Below, piece after piece: positions 22,962 through 30,965 of a stretch of DNA of 45,640 nt. This DNA is from Candidatus Peribacteria bacterium. GTDB lineage: Bacteria > Patescibacteriota > Gracilibacteria > Peribacterales > Peribacteraceae. The translations under genes and the position numbers were made by a program. How positions within the stretch are numbered: the first letter of the stretch is position 1; each line of letters begins with the position of its first letter. The notes beneath the pieces were generated by a model. It saw only the letters and a list, made by a program, of their open reading frames with translations, did no database searches and was not told where the DNA came from. The DNA lies in contig CALRGQ010000005.1 of the NCBI GenBank assembly GCA_943357915.1, positions 1 through 45,640 of the forward strand, given 5' to 3'.

Positions 22962-23435
22962 CTATAGTTTACAGAAACGGATAATGGCGTCAAGTAGTCT
23001 TTCTTTTCGGTGATCAACTTGCGGTAGGAATTTCCCGAGCGTGTCGCGGAGCTGATACGGATCGATATCACCGGTCAGGATCACAATGTCGCTCTTGATT
23101 TGTTTGTTGGGTGCGACGTGTAGTTCGTGATAACCGGTTCCCTCCAGAATCCAAAATTCTTTCAGCTCACCCCAGCCAGTGAGTTTTCCATCAATCTCGA
23201 TGCCAAGTTCTCGGATCCGAATCTGCCGTTGTTTGTGCCCTTGATTACGAAGCACGAAGTACAGAGCTGGGATGACAGCAAAAATAAAGCTCAGTGCCCA
23301 CGCACTGGTTAGGATTCCGTAGCCAATCATCAGGATGCACAAGGTGCCCGCGATGACGTACCACTTTTCGCTGCGGTCATAGTCCGGACGCGCAGCAGCC
23401 TGCCATTCGAGGAGGGTGTTTGTGTTTGTTTCCAT
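22962..23435 (-). CDS. Two-helix membrane protein with a PH-like cytoplasmic domain
   Basis: From ATG 23435 the product is 157 aa: a polar N-terminus (METNTNTLLEWQAA), two adjacent transmembrane helices at about residues 24-65, then a soluble beta-rich domain (IRIRELGIEIDGKLTGWGELKEFWI) and a C-terminal helix (LLDAIIRFCKL). This is the layout of small bacterial PH-like membrane proteins such as DUF5673-type ORFs; that likeness is tentative. A TACAAT box 10 nt upstream sets the start and excludes the track's 19-residue extension. Its stop touches the start of the giant gene, suggesting it anchors that product at the membrane. Confidence 0.65.
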   Translation of the reverse strand: METNTNTLLEWQAAARPDYDRSEKWYVIAGTLCILMIGYGILTSAWALSFIFAVIPALYFVLRNQGHKQRQIRIRELGIEIDGKLTGWGELKEFWILEGTGYHELHVAPNKQIKSDIVILTGDIDPYQLRDTLGKFLPQVDHRKERLLDAIIRFCKL

Positions 23436-23445
23436 AAATCTGAAT

Positions 23446-23451
23446 ATTGTA
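23446..23451 (-). promoter_or_regulatory. -10 box (TACAAT) of the operon with the giant gene
   Basis: TACAAT on the minus strand lies 10 nt before ATG 23435. Confidence 0.5.
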
Positions 23452-23544
23452 CCATAAAACCGGCTTTTTAGCTCTGAGCATATCTTGACCATTCACAAGA
23501 TTATGATGATCAAATTTTGCTTCTGCAGCCCTCTCCGCCTGTAT

Positions 23545-23603
23545 TGTCACGGTGAGGAGCTCCTCAGATGAGCCTGCCCTGAGTCGAATCGAAGGGTCTC
23601 GAA
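23545..23603. repeat. Interspersed repeat with a 14-bp perfect palindrome
   Basis: TGAGGAGCTCCTCA (23553-23566) is a perfect palindrome. It is followed by GCCTGCCCTGAGTCG and GAAGGGTCTCGAA, sharing arms with the repeat at 17216-17306. It lies just downstream of comF. Confidence 0.5.
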
Positions 23604-23608
23604 CCGTT

Positions 23609-24268
23609 TCACCCCACTGCCGCCACAAGACCCGACACGTGTCGTACCCCAGCGTTTTTTAGCATTTTTGCACATTCTTCCAATGTCGCTCCCGTGGTGC
23701 TTAGGTCATCGACGAGTACTATCCACTCGGGTATACGAGCTTTTGGCTTGACTGCAAACGCACCAACAAGAGCGACAAGGCGCTCTGGTCTATTTCTGTG
23801 TGCCTGATGACCGGTGCGCCTGGTCCGGAACAGGATTTCGTCCATCGGCCAGCTCAGTGACTGAGAAATACGCTGCGCCAGTTGTTCGGCTTGGTTAAAC
23901 CCGCGTTCATTTCTGCGCACCCAGTGCAGCGGTACAGGGCACAGGACGGGTTCACTGTGGTTCATCAATTCTGGTAACAGAAAACTCCGCGCTGCGTCGG
24001 TCATTCTTTTTGCAAGATCATCAGCGAATGCCGGAACGGATTTGTATTTGTAGGTCAGGATCATTTTCTTGAGTGCATCAGATTCGTCGTAATGTCCGGC
24101 AGCGACGATCGTATCCAGAAAACGGAGTCCGCGTTTCTGTAGTGTCTTTTTGACGAGTAGCAGGGGAGTGAGACGTAGCTGCATGCGTTCGGTTTCCGTC
24201 ACAAAGCTACCTTCCGTTCCGGAGAGTGATTGACGGGGAAACAGGAGATCAAGAAGCAGGTCGAACAT
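23609..24268 (-). CDS. comF: ComF family phosphoribosyltransferase-like protein
   Basis: From ATG 24268 the 219-aa protein begins MFDLLLDLLFPRQSLSG, as ComF proteins do. The body has VPLHWVRRNERGFNQAEQLA (about 130-150), TGHQAHRNRPERLV and the PRPP-binding loop VLVDDLSTTGATLEEC near residue 190. In competence systems ComF is a cytoplasmic protein needed for single-stranded DNA uptake. The usual N-terminal four-Cys zinc finger is absent: the segment after LLFP lacks cysteines. The 61-residue extension in the track (MNQEVSRTS...) lies before the likely -10 TACGCT, which is 6 nt before ATG 24268. No other competence gene is in the window. Confidence 0.85.
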   Translation of the reverse strand: MFDLLLDLLFPRQSLSGTEGSFVTETERMQLRLTPLLLVKKTLQKRGLRFLDTIVAAGHYDESDALKKMILTYKYKSVPAFADDLAKRMTDAARSFLLPELMNHSEPVLCPVPLHWVRRNERGFNQAEQLAQRISQSLSWPMDEILFRTRRTGHQAHRNRPERLVALVGAFAVKPKARIPEWIVLVDDLSTTGATLEECAKMLKNAGVRHVSGLVAAVG

Positions 24269-24461
24269 GCTATCAGCGTAAGCATCTTCTGTACTGACGT
24301 CTTTCGTATTTTGAACTGAGATCAACTCATCGACGAAATTTGCTCTAACAAATGCGCTGAAGTAGGTTCTAGTTGACAGAAGAACGCAGGGTAGCCGGTT
24401 GATTTTGCACTCTCTTCGCCGTAGGCTTGTGCGGCTTACTTCTTGATTCATTCACATCATC

Positions 24462-24493
24462 GGGCAATTATCCGCCAAGGCGGATGGTTAGAG
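24462..24493 (+). repeat. Truncated tRNA-Val 5' copy carrying a hairpin
   Basis: GGGCAATTA (24462-24470) and TGGTTAGAG (24485-24493) match the acceptor/D-arm start of the tRNA-Val gene 39 nt downstream. The bases between them are replaced by the hairpin TCCGCCAAGGCGGA. The TTAGAG of this copy plus the next T also forms the likely -10 box TAGAGT of the intact tRNA gene. Confidence 0.6.
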
Positions 24494-24500
24494 TCTGTAA

Positions 24501-24577
24501 GGGCAATTAGCTCAGCTGGTTAGAGCGCCACATTGACATTGTGGAGGTCACAAGTTCGAATCTTGTATTGCCCACCA
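24501..24577 (+). tRNA. tRNA-Val (GAC)
   Basis: A complete cloverleaf is present. Acceptor GGGCAAT pairs with ATTGCCC, the anticodon arm CCACA-TTGACAT-TGTGG gives anticodon GAC, and the T-arm is ACAAG-TTCGAAT-CTTGT. CCA is encoded. TAGAGT ends 6 nt before the first base, so transcription may start at the mature 5' end. Confidence 0.95.
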
Positions 24578-24734
24578 TTCGACTCGCTTCAAATCAAAAA
24601 ACTTTAACACTTCAGCATTGCCTACTTCTTTGCAGCCCGACGCAACATGAAGTGGGTGTGGAAAACTTCTTTACTATCCACACCTCTGGTACTTTCAGTC
24701 TGAGCTCTCCTCGGAGCTTTTCCCCCATGGCTCC

Positions 24735-25847
24735 ATGACTTTTCTGATCTCCGCATTCGCTTTTGTTCTACTACTCACGCTCCTGATCATCATTCATGAA
24801 CTGGGGCACTTCACGCTTGCGAAGATTTTCAAAGTAGAAGTGGAAGAATTTGGATTCGGACTACCGCCACATGCGCTCACGCTTTTCAAAAAAGCAGGGA
24901 CAGTTTTCAGTCTGAACTGGATACCGTTTGGAGGATATGTGCGGCTCAAGGGAGAAAACGAGATCAATGTTGAGAAACGTTTTGATAAAGGCAGCTTTGC
25001 CTCAGCGCCGATTTACGCACGTCTCCTGATTCTCTCGGGTGGCGTTATGATGAATTTTATCCTGGCATTCGTTTTGTTGACCATTGGCTTTTCGGTGGGG
25101 CGATGGGTGCCAAATTTCTATACGTCTATTGATGAATTGCAAGCTGCGGCCGCACGAGGGGAGATCTCGCTGGAGACGGGCGTGTACATCACAGACGTAC
25201 TTCCCGGTAGTCCGGCGGCCAAGGCAGGGATTGTCAAAGACAGTGCGATTCAAAGTATTGATGGCGTTATCGTCGATACTCCTGAGGACGTCATTGCATT
25301 CCAGAAAGACAAAACAAAAGTTACGTATGAGCTCATGGAAGGCAAAGACAAGACAGTGCGCAGTGTCGAGGTGCAGCTCACGGATGGGAAATCCGGCGTT
25401 GCCATCTCACCGTTTGCAGCCAAATTGTCCGCGCCTAAGCGTTCCGTTGGTCAGGCTATAAAGCTTGCGGGTAAGGAAACAGTATTCATGACAGAGCAGA
25501 CCGTGAAAGGTATTTTTACTCTTTTTAAGTCACTTGCAACCACGGGCCACGTTCCCGAGGGCATCACGGGCATCGTTGGCATTGCAGTCCTTACGTATAG
25601 TTCTGTGCAAGAGGGTCTGATGACATACTTGCGGCTTGTGGCGCTCTTGAGCCTCAGTCTCGCGATTCTGAACGTCTTGCCGCTACCAGCACTTGATGGT
25701 GGCCGGCTGCTCTTCGTGCTTGTCGAAATGGTGATAAGGCGTCCACTGAACCAACGGTTTGAACTCATGACAAATGCGATTGGTTTCTTCCTACTTATTG
25801 GATTGATTATTCTGATTACATTTAATGATGTGATTCAACTTTTCTAA
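24735..25847 (+). CDS. rseP: Site-2 type metalloprotease, RseP/RIP family
   Basis: The M50 family cleaves transmembrane substrates within the bilayer, as in sigma-factor signalling or signal-peptide removal. The 370-aa protein has the zinc site HELGH at residues 21-25 in the first helix, then FGFGLPP and IPFGGYVRLKGE. A second helix (about 97-115), a PDZ domain (about 140-230, with GSPAAKAGI), and the second active-site motif NVLPLPALDGGRLLF near 315 complete the family order. A last helix closes the protein. dnaA starts on the base after its stop codon. Regulatory targets cannot be read from this window. Confidence 0.93.
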   Translation: MTFLISAFAFVLLLTLLIIIHELGHFTLAKIFKVEVEEFGFGLPPHALTLFKKAGTVFSLNWIPFGGYVRLKGENEINVEKRFDKGSFASAPIYARLLILSGGVMMNFILAFVLLTIGFSVGRWVPNFYTSIDELQAAAARGEISLETGVYITDVLPGSPAAKAGIVKDSAIQSIDGVIVDTPEDVIAFQKDKTKVTYELMEGKDKTVRSVEVQLTDGKSGVAISPFAAKLSAPKRSVGQAIKLAGKETVFMTEQTVKGIFTLFKSLATTGHVPEGITGIVGIAVLTYSSVQEGLMTYLRLVALLSLSLAILNVLPLPALDGGRLLFVLVEMVIRRPLNQRFELMTNAIGFFLLIGLIILITFNDVIQLF

Positions 25848-27281
25848 ATGACTTCCTCCGTTGATCTCGATCTCTGGCTCAAAATTCTCACGGCACTTGA
25901 GGACAAGTTGCCGCGTGGGCAGTTTATTACGTGGTTCAAAGATACGGCGATTTTGGGTCGTGAAAACAATAACATCATCATCGGTCTGCCACTTCCGATG
26001 TTCTTAAACTGGCATTTGGAACATTACCGGACGATGACCATCGAAGCGCTGAAAGCGATTGATCCGACAATTGATCAGATTGTGTATCAGGTAGATGTGG
26101 GCTTGAAAGATGATGCATCGCGCACGCTGCGGCTTCTTGAGCATTTTCCGGAAAAAAAGAAGGGCCGCAAAGTTGCCGGTCGCGCAGAAATCAAGATTGC
26201 CGAAGGCATCTTCAGCAAAATCCTGAATCCGCGTTACACACTGGAAAACTTCATCGTTGGTTCTGATAATCGTTTGTCGCATGCTGCATGTTGTTCTGTC
26301 GCCGCACAGCCCGGAGGCAAGTACAACCCGCTTTTCATCTACGGCGGCATCGGTCTTGGCAAAACACATCTTCTGCAGGCCACCGGCAATGCCATTCTCC
26401 GCACAATGCCGAATGCCACTATTTTGTATACGACCACCGAGGATTTTACGAATCAGGTGATCGAGGCTATTCAGCACCAAAAGATGGAACAGTTTCGGCG
26501 TAAGTATCGTGACTTGGATGTGTTCATCATTGATGACGTGCAGTTTCTTGCTAACAAAGAGCGCACGCAGGAAGAACTGTTTCACACGCTCAATGCGCTC
26601 ACCGAGGAGCGCAAGCAGGTCATCATCAGTTCGGACCGTTCGCCGAGAGATTTAAGCATTCTCCAGGACCGTTTAGTCTCGCGTTTTGAACGCGGGATGA
26701 TCGCGGATGTTGGCGTGCCAGACTATGAAACGCGCCATGCGATCCTCTCCGAAAAAACCAGAGAGTTTGGTTTGTTACTCGATGACAAAGTTCTTGGTTA
26801 CATCGCAGAACATGCGACGAAAAGCGTTCGTCAGCTGGAAGGAATTCTGATGCAAGCCGTTGCCCAGTATGAACTGGAGCACTGTGTTCCGACCGTCAAA
26901 GGAATTGCGGACATCATGCGCAAACTGTGTGAGCCTTTGAATCCACAGAAAGACGAGGAAATCGGTTTCAAGAGTGCTCCCAAGCAAGCAGTGTCGTTTC
27001 AGGATTTACTGGAAGGTGTCAGTCGTTATTACTCGGTATCAGTAGGGGATATGCTCGGCGCGTCTCGGGTTCGTGAGATTTTGATCCCGCGTCACATTGC
27101 GATGTACATCGGCAAGAAGCACCTCAGGATGAGCTTTGTGCGGCTTGGTGAATCATTCAGTAATCGTGATCACACGACCGTCATGCACGCGGTTGGCAAA
27201 ATAGAAAAGAAGATTTTGGAAGATTCTCAGATGCTCAGAGAGATCCGGACGATAGAAAGAGAGGTAGGATTTACGGCTTGA
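25848..27281 (+). CDS. dnaA: Chromosomal replication initiator DnaA
   Basis: The 477-aa protein has all DnaA domains: domain I (about 1-85), a short linker, the AAA+ module with NPLFIYGGIGLGKTHLLQA (Walker A, near residue 165), VFIIDDVQFL (Walker B) and the sensor region ILQDRLVSRFERGMI. Domain IV follows with the signature LGESFSNRDHTTVMHA, where SN replaces the usual GG. The ATG immediately follows the rseP stop (TAAATG), so translation is coupled to a protease gene and not to dnaN as in many bacteria. I saw no cluster of DnaA boxes (TTATCCACA) nearby, so the origin is probably elsewhere. Confidence 0.96.
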   Translation: MTSSVDLDLWLKILTALEDKLPRGQFITWFKDTAILGRENNNIIIGLPLPMFLNWHLEHYRTMTIEALKAIDPTIDQIVYQVDVGLKDDASRTLRLLEHFPEKKKGRKVAGRAEIKIAEGIFSKILNPRYTLENFIVGSDNRLSHAACCSVAAQPGGKYNPLFIYGGIGLGKTHLLQATGNAILRTMPNATILYTTTEDFTNQVIEAIQHQKMEQFRRKYRDLDVFIIDDVQFLANKERTQEELFHTLNALTEERKQVIISSDRSPRDLSILQDRLVSRFERGMIADVGVPDYETRHAILSEKTREFGLLLDDKVLGYIAEHATKSVRQLEGILMQAVAQYELEHCVPTVKGIADIMRKLCEPLNPQKDEEIGFKSAPKQAVSFQDLLEGVSRYYSVSVGDMLGASRVREILIPRHIAMYIGKKHLRMSFVRLGESFSNRDHTTVMHAVGKIEKKILEDSQMLREIRTIEREVGFTA

Positions 27282-27284
27282 GAG

Positions 27285-27358
27285 CCGAGTGAAAAGTGGA
27301 AAGTGAAAAGTGAAAAATAAACATCGGGAATTATTATTCACTTTTCATTCTTCATTCT
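27285..27358. repeat. Inverted-arm GAAAAGTG repeat between dnaA and thrS
   Basis: The left arm holds GTGGAAAGTGAAAAGTGAAA and the right arm TTATTCACTTTTCATTCTTC. They are separated by about 18 nt and form a long AT-rich hairpin just after the dnaA stop. Confidence 0.65.
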
Positions 27359-27368
27359 GCATTTCTCT

Positions 27369-27374
27369 GATACT
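27369..27374 (+). promoter_or_regulatory. -10-like box (GATACT) of thrS
   Basis: GATACT lies 8 nt before ATG 27383, directly after the repeat's right arm. Confidence 0.4.
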
Positions 27375-27382
27375 CTTTTCGC

Positions 27383-29182
27383 ATGCCTGAAGCTCAAGTC
27401 GATCCGCTCTACAAACTCCGTCACTCACTTGCACACGTTTTGGCGCAGGCGGTGACCAAGTTGTGGCCGGGAACGTTGATCACGATTGGGCCACCTATAG
27501 AAACTGGTTGCTATTACGATTTTCTCTTTCCTCAGCCAATTTCAGATGCTGACTTTGGTGCGATCGAAAAAGAGATGCGCAAGATTATTAACCAAGGCCA
27601 GACGTTTCGCAGAGATGAACTATCGGTGACTGATGCCAAAAAGTTCTGGCGCGAACGGCATCAGAAATTCAAAGTCGAACTGATTGAAGATTTAGAGAAA
27701 AACGAAAAAGTAGAAACAGTCACGCACTACGCCAATATTGGTCCCAAAGGTGACGAGACATTTGTGGACTTGTGCCGAGGCGGACATGTCGAAAGCTTTA
27801 AAGAGATCCCGGCTGACTGTTTTAAAGTCATGAGTTTGGCTGGTGCGTACTGGAGAGGGGATGAGAAGCGTGAGCAGCTGATGCGCGTGTATCTTGCGGC
27901 ATTTCCGAGCAAGCAGGAGCTGGATGCGCATTTGAATATGCTCGAGGAAGCCAAGCGGCGGGATCACCGTAAGGTTGGTAAAGAACTTGATCTGTTTACG
28001 TTTAGCGATCTTGTCGGTTCAGGCTTACCGCTCTGGACGCCACGTGGAACGATTCTCAGGAATCAGTTAGACGCGTTTGTATGGTCATTGCGGGAAGCAA
28101 AAGGTTATATGAAAGTGACTATTCCGCATATCACCAAAAAAGAACTGTACGAGACCAGCGGTCATTGGCAGAAATTTAGTAACGAGCTTTTCAGGATCAC
28201 AACTCGGGAAGGCCACGAGTTTGCGATGAAGCCGATGAACTGTCCGCATCACACACAGATTTATGCATGTCAGAAGCGCAGCTACAGGGACTTGCCGCAA
28301 CGCTACGCCGAAACAACGACATGTTACCGGGATGAGCAGACCGGTGAGCTGCACGGACTTTCTCGCGTGCGTGGATTTACGCAGGATGACGCACACGTTT
28401 TCTGTCGTCAGATTCATGTAAAACAGGAAATCCTGAATATCTGGGAAATCGTCGATACGTTTTATAACGCAGTTGGTTTTGGTGCACTCAAAGTTCGTTT
28501 ATCGCTGAGTGACCCGAAAGCTCCTGAAAAATATTTGGGAACGCCCGAGATGTGGAATCGTGCGGAGGGCGCGCTTCGCGAAATCGCCCTGGAAAGAAAG
28601 GCTGATTTCTTTGAATCTCCCGGTGAAGCTGCGTTTTATGGACCAAAAGTCGACTTTATTACCAAGGACAGTATTGGACGTGAATGGCAGGTGGCGACTA
28701 TCCAGCTGGATATCAATATGCCGGAAAGATTTGATCTTTCGTGCGTCAATGAAGAGGGCAAGGACGAGCGCATCGTCATGATCCACGCTGCCATTATGGG
28801 TTCACTAGAACGCTTCTTGTCGATCTATATCGAGCACACGTTTGGTCTGTTTCCGCTGTGGATGGCACCAACGCAGATTGGGCTCGTGCCAATTGCAGAT
28901 ACGCATGCGGCTTATGCACAAAAGCTTGAGGCTGATCTCAAGGCTCAGGGCTTGAGAACACAGTACTTCTCTCATGACGAATCACTCGGCAAGCGCATTC
29001 GTGATGGCGAAAAACAGAAGATTCCATATTTGCTTGTGATGGGGGATAAAGAGATCGAAGCTGCATCAGTGACTGTTCGTAACGTAAAGACCAAAAAACA
29101 GGTGACGGTTCCGGTTTCAGAATTCATTGAGAAAACGCTGAGTGATGTCGAGACCAGAAAGTTAGAGCTATCGATAGGATAA
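27383..29182 (+). CDS. thrS: Threonine--tRNA ligase without TGS domain
   Basis: ThrRS charges tRNA-Thr. The 599-aa protein starts directly in the editing-domain region (RHSLAHVLAQAV with HxxxH), so the N-terminal TGS domain of about 60 residues found in most bacterial ThrRS is absent. The editing motif (VDLCRGGHVES), class II motif 1 (LPLWTPRGTILRNQL), the zinc-site MKPMNCPHH, motif 2 (YAETTTCYRDE) and the C-terminal anticodon-binding domain (APTQIGLVPIADTHAAYA) are present in order. The catalytic and editing parts appear complete. No T-box leader is visible upstream; the gene appears to have its own leaderless-type promoter. Confidence 0.95.
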   Translation: MPEAQVDPLYKLRHSLAHVLAQAVTKLWPGTLITIGPPIETGCYYDFLFPQPISDADFGAIEKEMRKIINQGQTFRRDELSVTDAKKFWRERHQKFKVELIEDLEKNEKVETVTHYANIGPKGDETFVDLCRGGHVESFKEIPADCFKVMSLAGAYWRGDEKREQLMRVYLAAFPSKQELDAHLNMLEEAKRRDHRKVGKELDLFTFSDLVGSGLPLWTPRGTILRNQLDAFVWSLREAKGYMKVTIPHITKKELYETSGHWQKFSNELFRITTREGHEFAMKPMNCPHHTQIYACQKRSYRDLPQRYAETTTCYRDEQTGELHGLSRVRGFTQDDAHVFCRQIHVKQEILNIWEIVDTFYNAVGFGALKVRLSLSDPKAPEKYLGTPEMWNRAEGALREIALERKADFFESPGEAAFYGPKVDFITKDSIGREWQVATIQLDINMPERFDLSCVNEEGKDERIVMIHAAIMGSLERFLSIYIEHTFGLFPLWMAPTQIGLVPIADTHAAYAQKLEADLKAQGLRTQYFSHDESLGKRIRDGEKQKIPYLLVMGDKEIEAASVTVRNVKTKKQVTVPVSEFIEKTLSDVETRKLELSIG

Positions 29183-29227
29183 TTCTCTATCTGGTTTGCC
29201 ATCTCATACTGCATACTACGTTCCGAT

Positions 29228-30151
29228 ATGTTTGAAGCATTTCAGTTTGGCCCGATGATCATTTGGCTTCGGCTTGCCTGTCTTCTGATTGGTACGTGGT
29301 TGGCTGCGGAATTTTTGTTTCGTCTTGCTGCGTCGGCAAATCTGAGTCTGCAAAGCCTCAGGGATGACGCAAAGTGGCACCTGATAGCTTTTATTCTGGG
29401 TGGCAGGATTCTCGCCATTATAGGTCAGTATCAGTCATACATTAAGCACCCACTTCGTGTCTTTGTCGTGTGGGACGGTAGCTTCAGTTTCCTCGGTGCT
29501 GCACTCGGCATTGCACTCGTGCTTTTTTGGTCATCACGTAATCAACGCGTGACGTTTCTGCAGTGGCTAGATGTTCTTCTCCCTGCGACGACTTTTGGTC
29601 TGGCATTTGACTGGTTTGGGATGTTTCTTTCAGCGCAAGCGTATGGAAAGCCGACTAACGTGCCATGGGGTGTGGTCATGGATACGTTCAGTGTGCGCTA
29701 CACCGTCCCTATTCATCCCGTTCAGCTCTACTACGCCTTTTTCTATTTCACTCTGACGTTTGCCTTGCTTCTTATCCGTCGTTATTCCAGACGTGCCGGC
29801 GCCGAGACATTGCTTGGCATTGTCGTGGCGTCGATCACCGTTTTTTTCTTTGAATTTCTGCGAGGAGATTTTAGTATTCCGGTATTTGCAAAGCTCACAG
29901 ATTTTATTTTCTTAGGATGTTTATTTGGCAGCCTCGGCGTTCTTGCTCTCCTAGAACAAAAACTGTCCGATCGTGCCAACGCTTTCTACGGGGGAGTGGT
30001 CGCTGTTCTGACGATTACATACGTTGTCGGTCGTTCATGGCTTGAGCTTCCGCAGTATCAACTTCGGTTTAGCCAAGTACTCTCTATTCTTGCGCTGCTT
30101 GGGACGGTCGTATACGTTGTAGTCCATCGTCGGAAATATCCGCATCTCTAG
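29228..30151 (+). CDS. Lgt-like (prolipoprotein diacylglyceryl transferase family) membrane protein
   Basis: The 307-aa protein has about seven hydrophobic helices. It keeps landmarks of Lgt: GGRILAIIGQY (usual GGR...Y), VWDGSFSFLGAALG (usual W-G-G-M-S-F-H-G), YGKPTNVPWGVVMD and PIHPVQLYYAFFYF. However, the catalytic His of FHGG is Leu here, and the GRIGNFINGE signature is replaced by FDWFGMFLSAQ. It is therefore either a strongly divergent Lgt or a relative with a changed role. The window encodes one lipoprotein with a clear lipobox (11258-12004), so diacylglyceryl transfer is needed in the cell. It follows thrS after 45 nt. Confidence 0.7.
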   Translation: MFEAFQFGPMIIWLRLACLLIGTWLAAEFLFRLAASANLSLQSLRDDAKWHLIAFILGGRILAIIGQYQSYIKHPLRVFVVWDGSFSFLGAALGIALVLFWSSRNQRVTFLQWLDVLLPATTFGLAFDWFGMFLSAQAYGKPTNVPWGVVMDTFSVRYTVPIHPVQLYYAFFYFTLTFALLLIRRYSRRAGAETLLGIVVASITVFFFEFLRGDFSIPVFAKLTDFIFLGCLFGSLGVLALLEQKLSDRANAFYGGVVAVLTITYVVGRSWLELPQYQLRFSQVLSILALLGTVVYVVVHRRKYPHL

Positions 30152-30169
30152 TTTTTTCCCCGTTCTATC

Positions 30170-30523
30170 GTGAACTTTTTTTCACCCATATTTGAGACTG
30201 TTTCGGTTTTTTTCGCCTCTGATCCTGCCGTACTTACTGTTCAAATCTTGATGTCGGCATGCGCTTTTTTTGTCGTGTTTCTCGTGCTGTTTACCACGCG
30301 GGATATTCTGCTCCGCACCAATTCTTTTCTGCTGCAGGCATGTAGTATTCTACTTGTCGCTGTCCTTCCGATCGTAGGATTTTTTATCTATGTGCTCATC
30401 CGTCCGTCACGCACGCTTGCTGAGCGCGCCATGCATCGGGATATCATTGTACTTCTGTCCAAGCTGAATCCCACGAAGAAGCCTGACCAGCCAAAGCATG
30501 AGAAACATGTTCATAAGAAATAG
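30170..30523 (+). CDS. Small membrane protein, PLDc_N-like
   Basis: The 117-aa protein has two transmembrane helices (about residues 22-42 and 56-79). LPIVGFFIYVLIRPSRTLAER follows, reminiscent of the N-terminal helix pair of cardiolipin synthases (PLDc_N) but without any phospholipase domain. The C-terminal tail is basic and His-rich (KPDQPKHEKHVHKK). It starts at GTG, 18 nt after the Lgt-like gene, so the two are probably co-transcribed. Function unknown. Confidence 0.6.
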   Translation: MNFFSPIFETVSVFFASDPAVLTVQILMSACAFFVVFLVLFTTRDILLRTNSFLLQACSILLVAVLPIVGFFIYVLIRPSRTLAERAMHRDIIVLLSKLNPTKKPDQPKHEKHVHKK

Positions 30524-30527
30524 AGTT

Positions 30528-30556
30528 TTGACACTCTTCTCTTCGCCGTCTATTCT
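30528..30556 (+). promoter_or_regulatory. Promoter TTGACA-17-TATTCT
   Basis: -35 TTGACA (30528-30533) and -10 TATTCT (30551-30556) have ideal 17-nt spacing. ATG 30563 follows 6 nt later, implying a leaderless mRNA. Confidence 0.75.
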
Positions 30557-30562
30557 TCGCGT

Positions 30563-30964
30563 ATGATGAAACTTTTTGTCTATCTCTTCTGGCCGAATCC
30601 CTCTGGATGGCATTATACCGATTCTCGAGTACAGATAGTGCTCGGTGTCTGTTTCTTTCTGATTGTCTTCTCATTTGCTATCAGTTATTGGAGGCGCACA
30701 CTCAAAAATCCGATCACGAAAAACCTGACGAAGAGCTGGTCCTCTGCAGCTTTCTGGTTCGGTATTGTCGGTGCTGTATTGATTGCCAGTCGCGTCGAGA
30801 TGATTCAATTTATGGCAATGCGAGCTGTGCTGGTTCTGTGGTTTCTGTGCATCCTTCTATATATCGGATTTCAGTTCATCCAGTTCCGTCGCAGGCATTA
30901 CACGGTGATGCAGCGTACGCAGGTCATTGATGAGCGGGATAAGTATTTGCCGAGGGGACGGTAA
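30563..30964 (+). CDS. Membrane protein of unknown function
   Basis: The 133-aa protein has three hydrophobic helices (about residues 23-40, 56-73 and 79-102) and a charged C-terminus (VIDERDKYLPRGR). The N-terminus contains FWPNPSGWHYTD. It is not recognisable as a named family. A consensus-like promoter with correct spacing lies directly upstream, and a large inverted-arm repeat follows the stop codon. Confidence 0.6.
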   Translation: MMKLFVYLFWPNPSGWHYTDSRVQIVLGVCFFLIVFSFAISYWRRTLKNPITKNLTKSWSSAAFWFGIVGAVLIASRVEMIQFMAMRAVLVLWFLCILLYIGFQFIQFRRRHYTVMQRTQVIDERDKYLPRGR

Positions 30965-30965
30965 G

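Noticed and set aside
24600-27380. Replication origin near dnaA
   Set aside because: Only single imperfect DnaA-box-like sequences (for example TATCCACA near 24675) are visible, without a cluster or AT-rich unwinding element.
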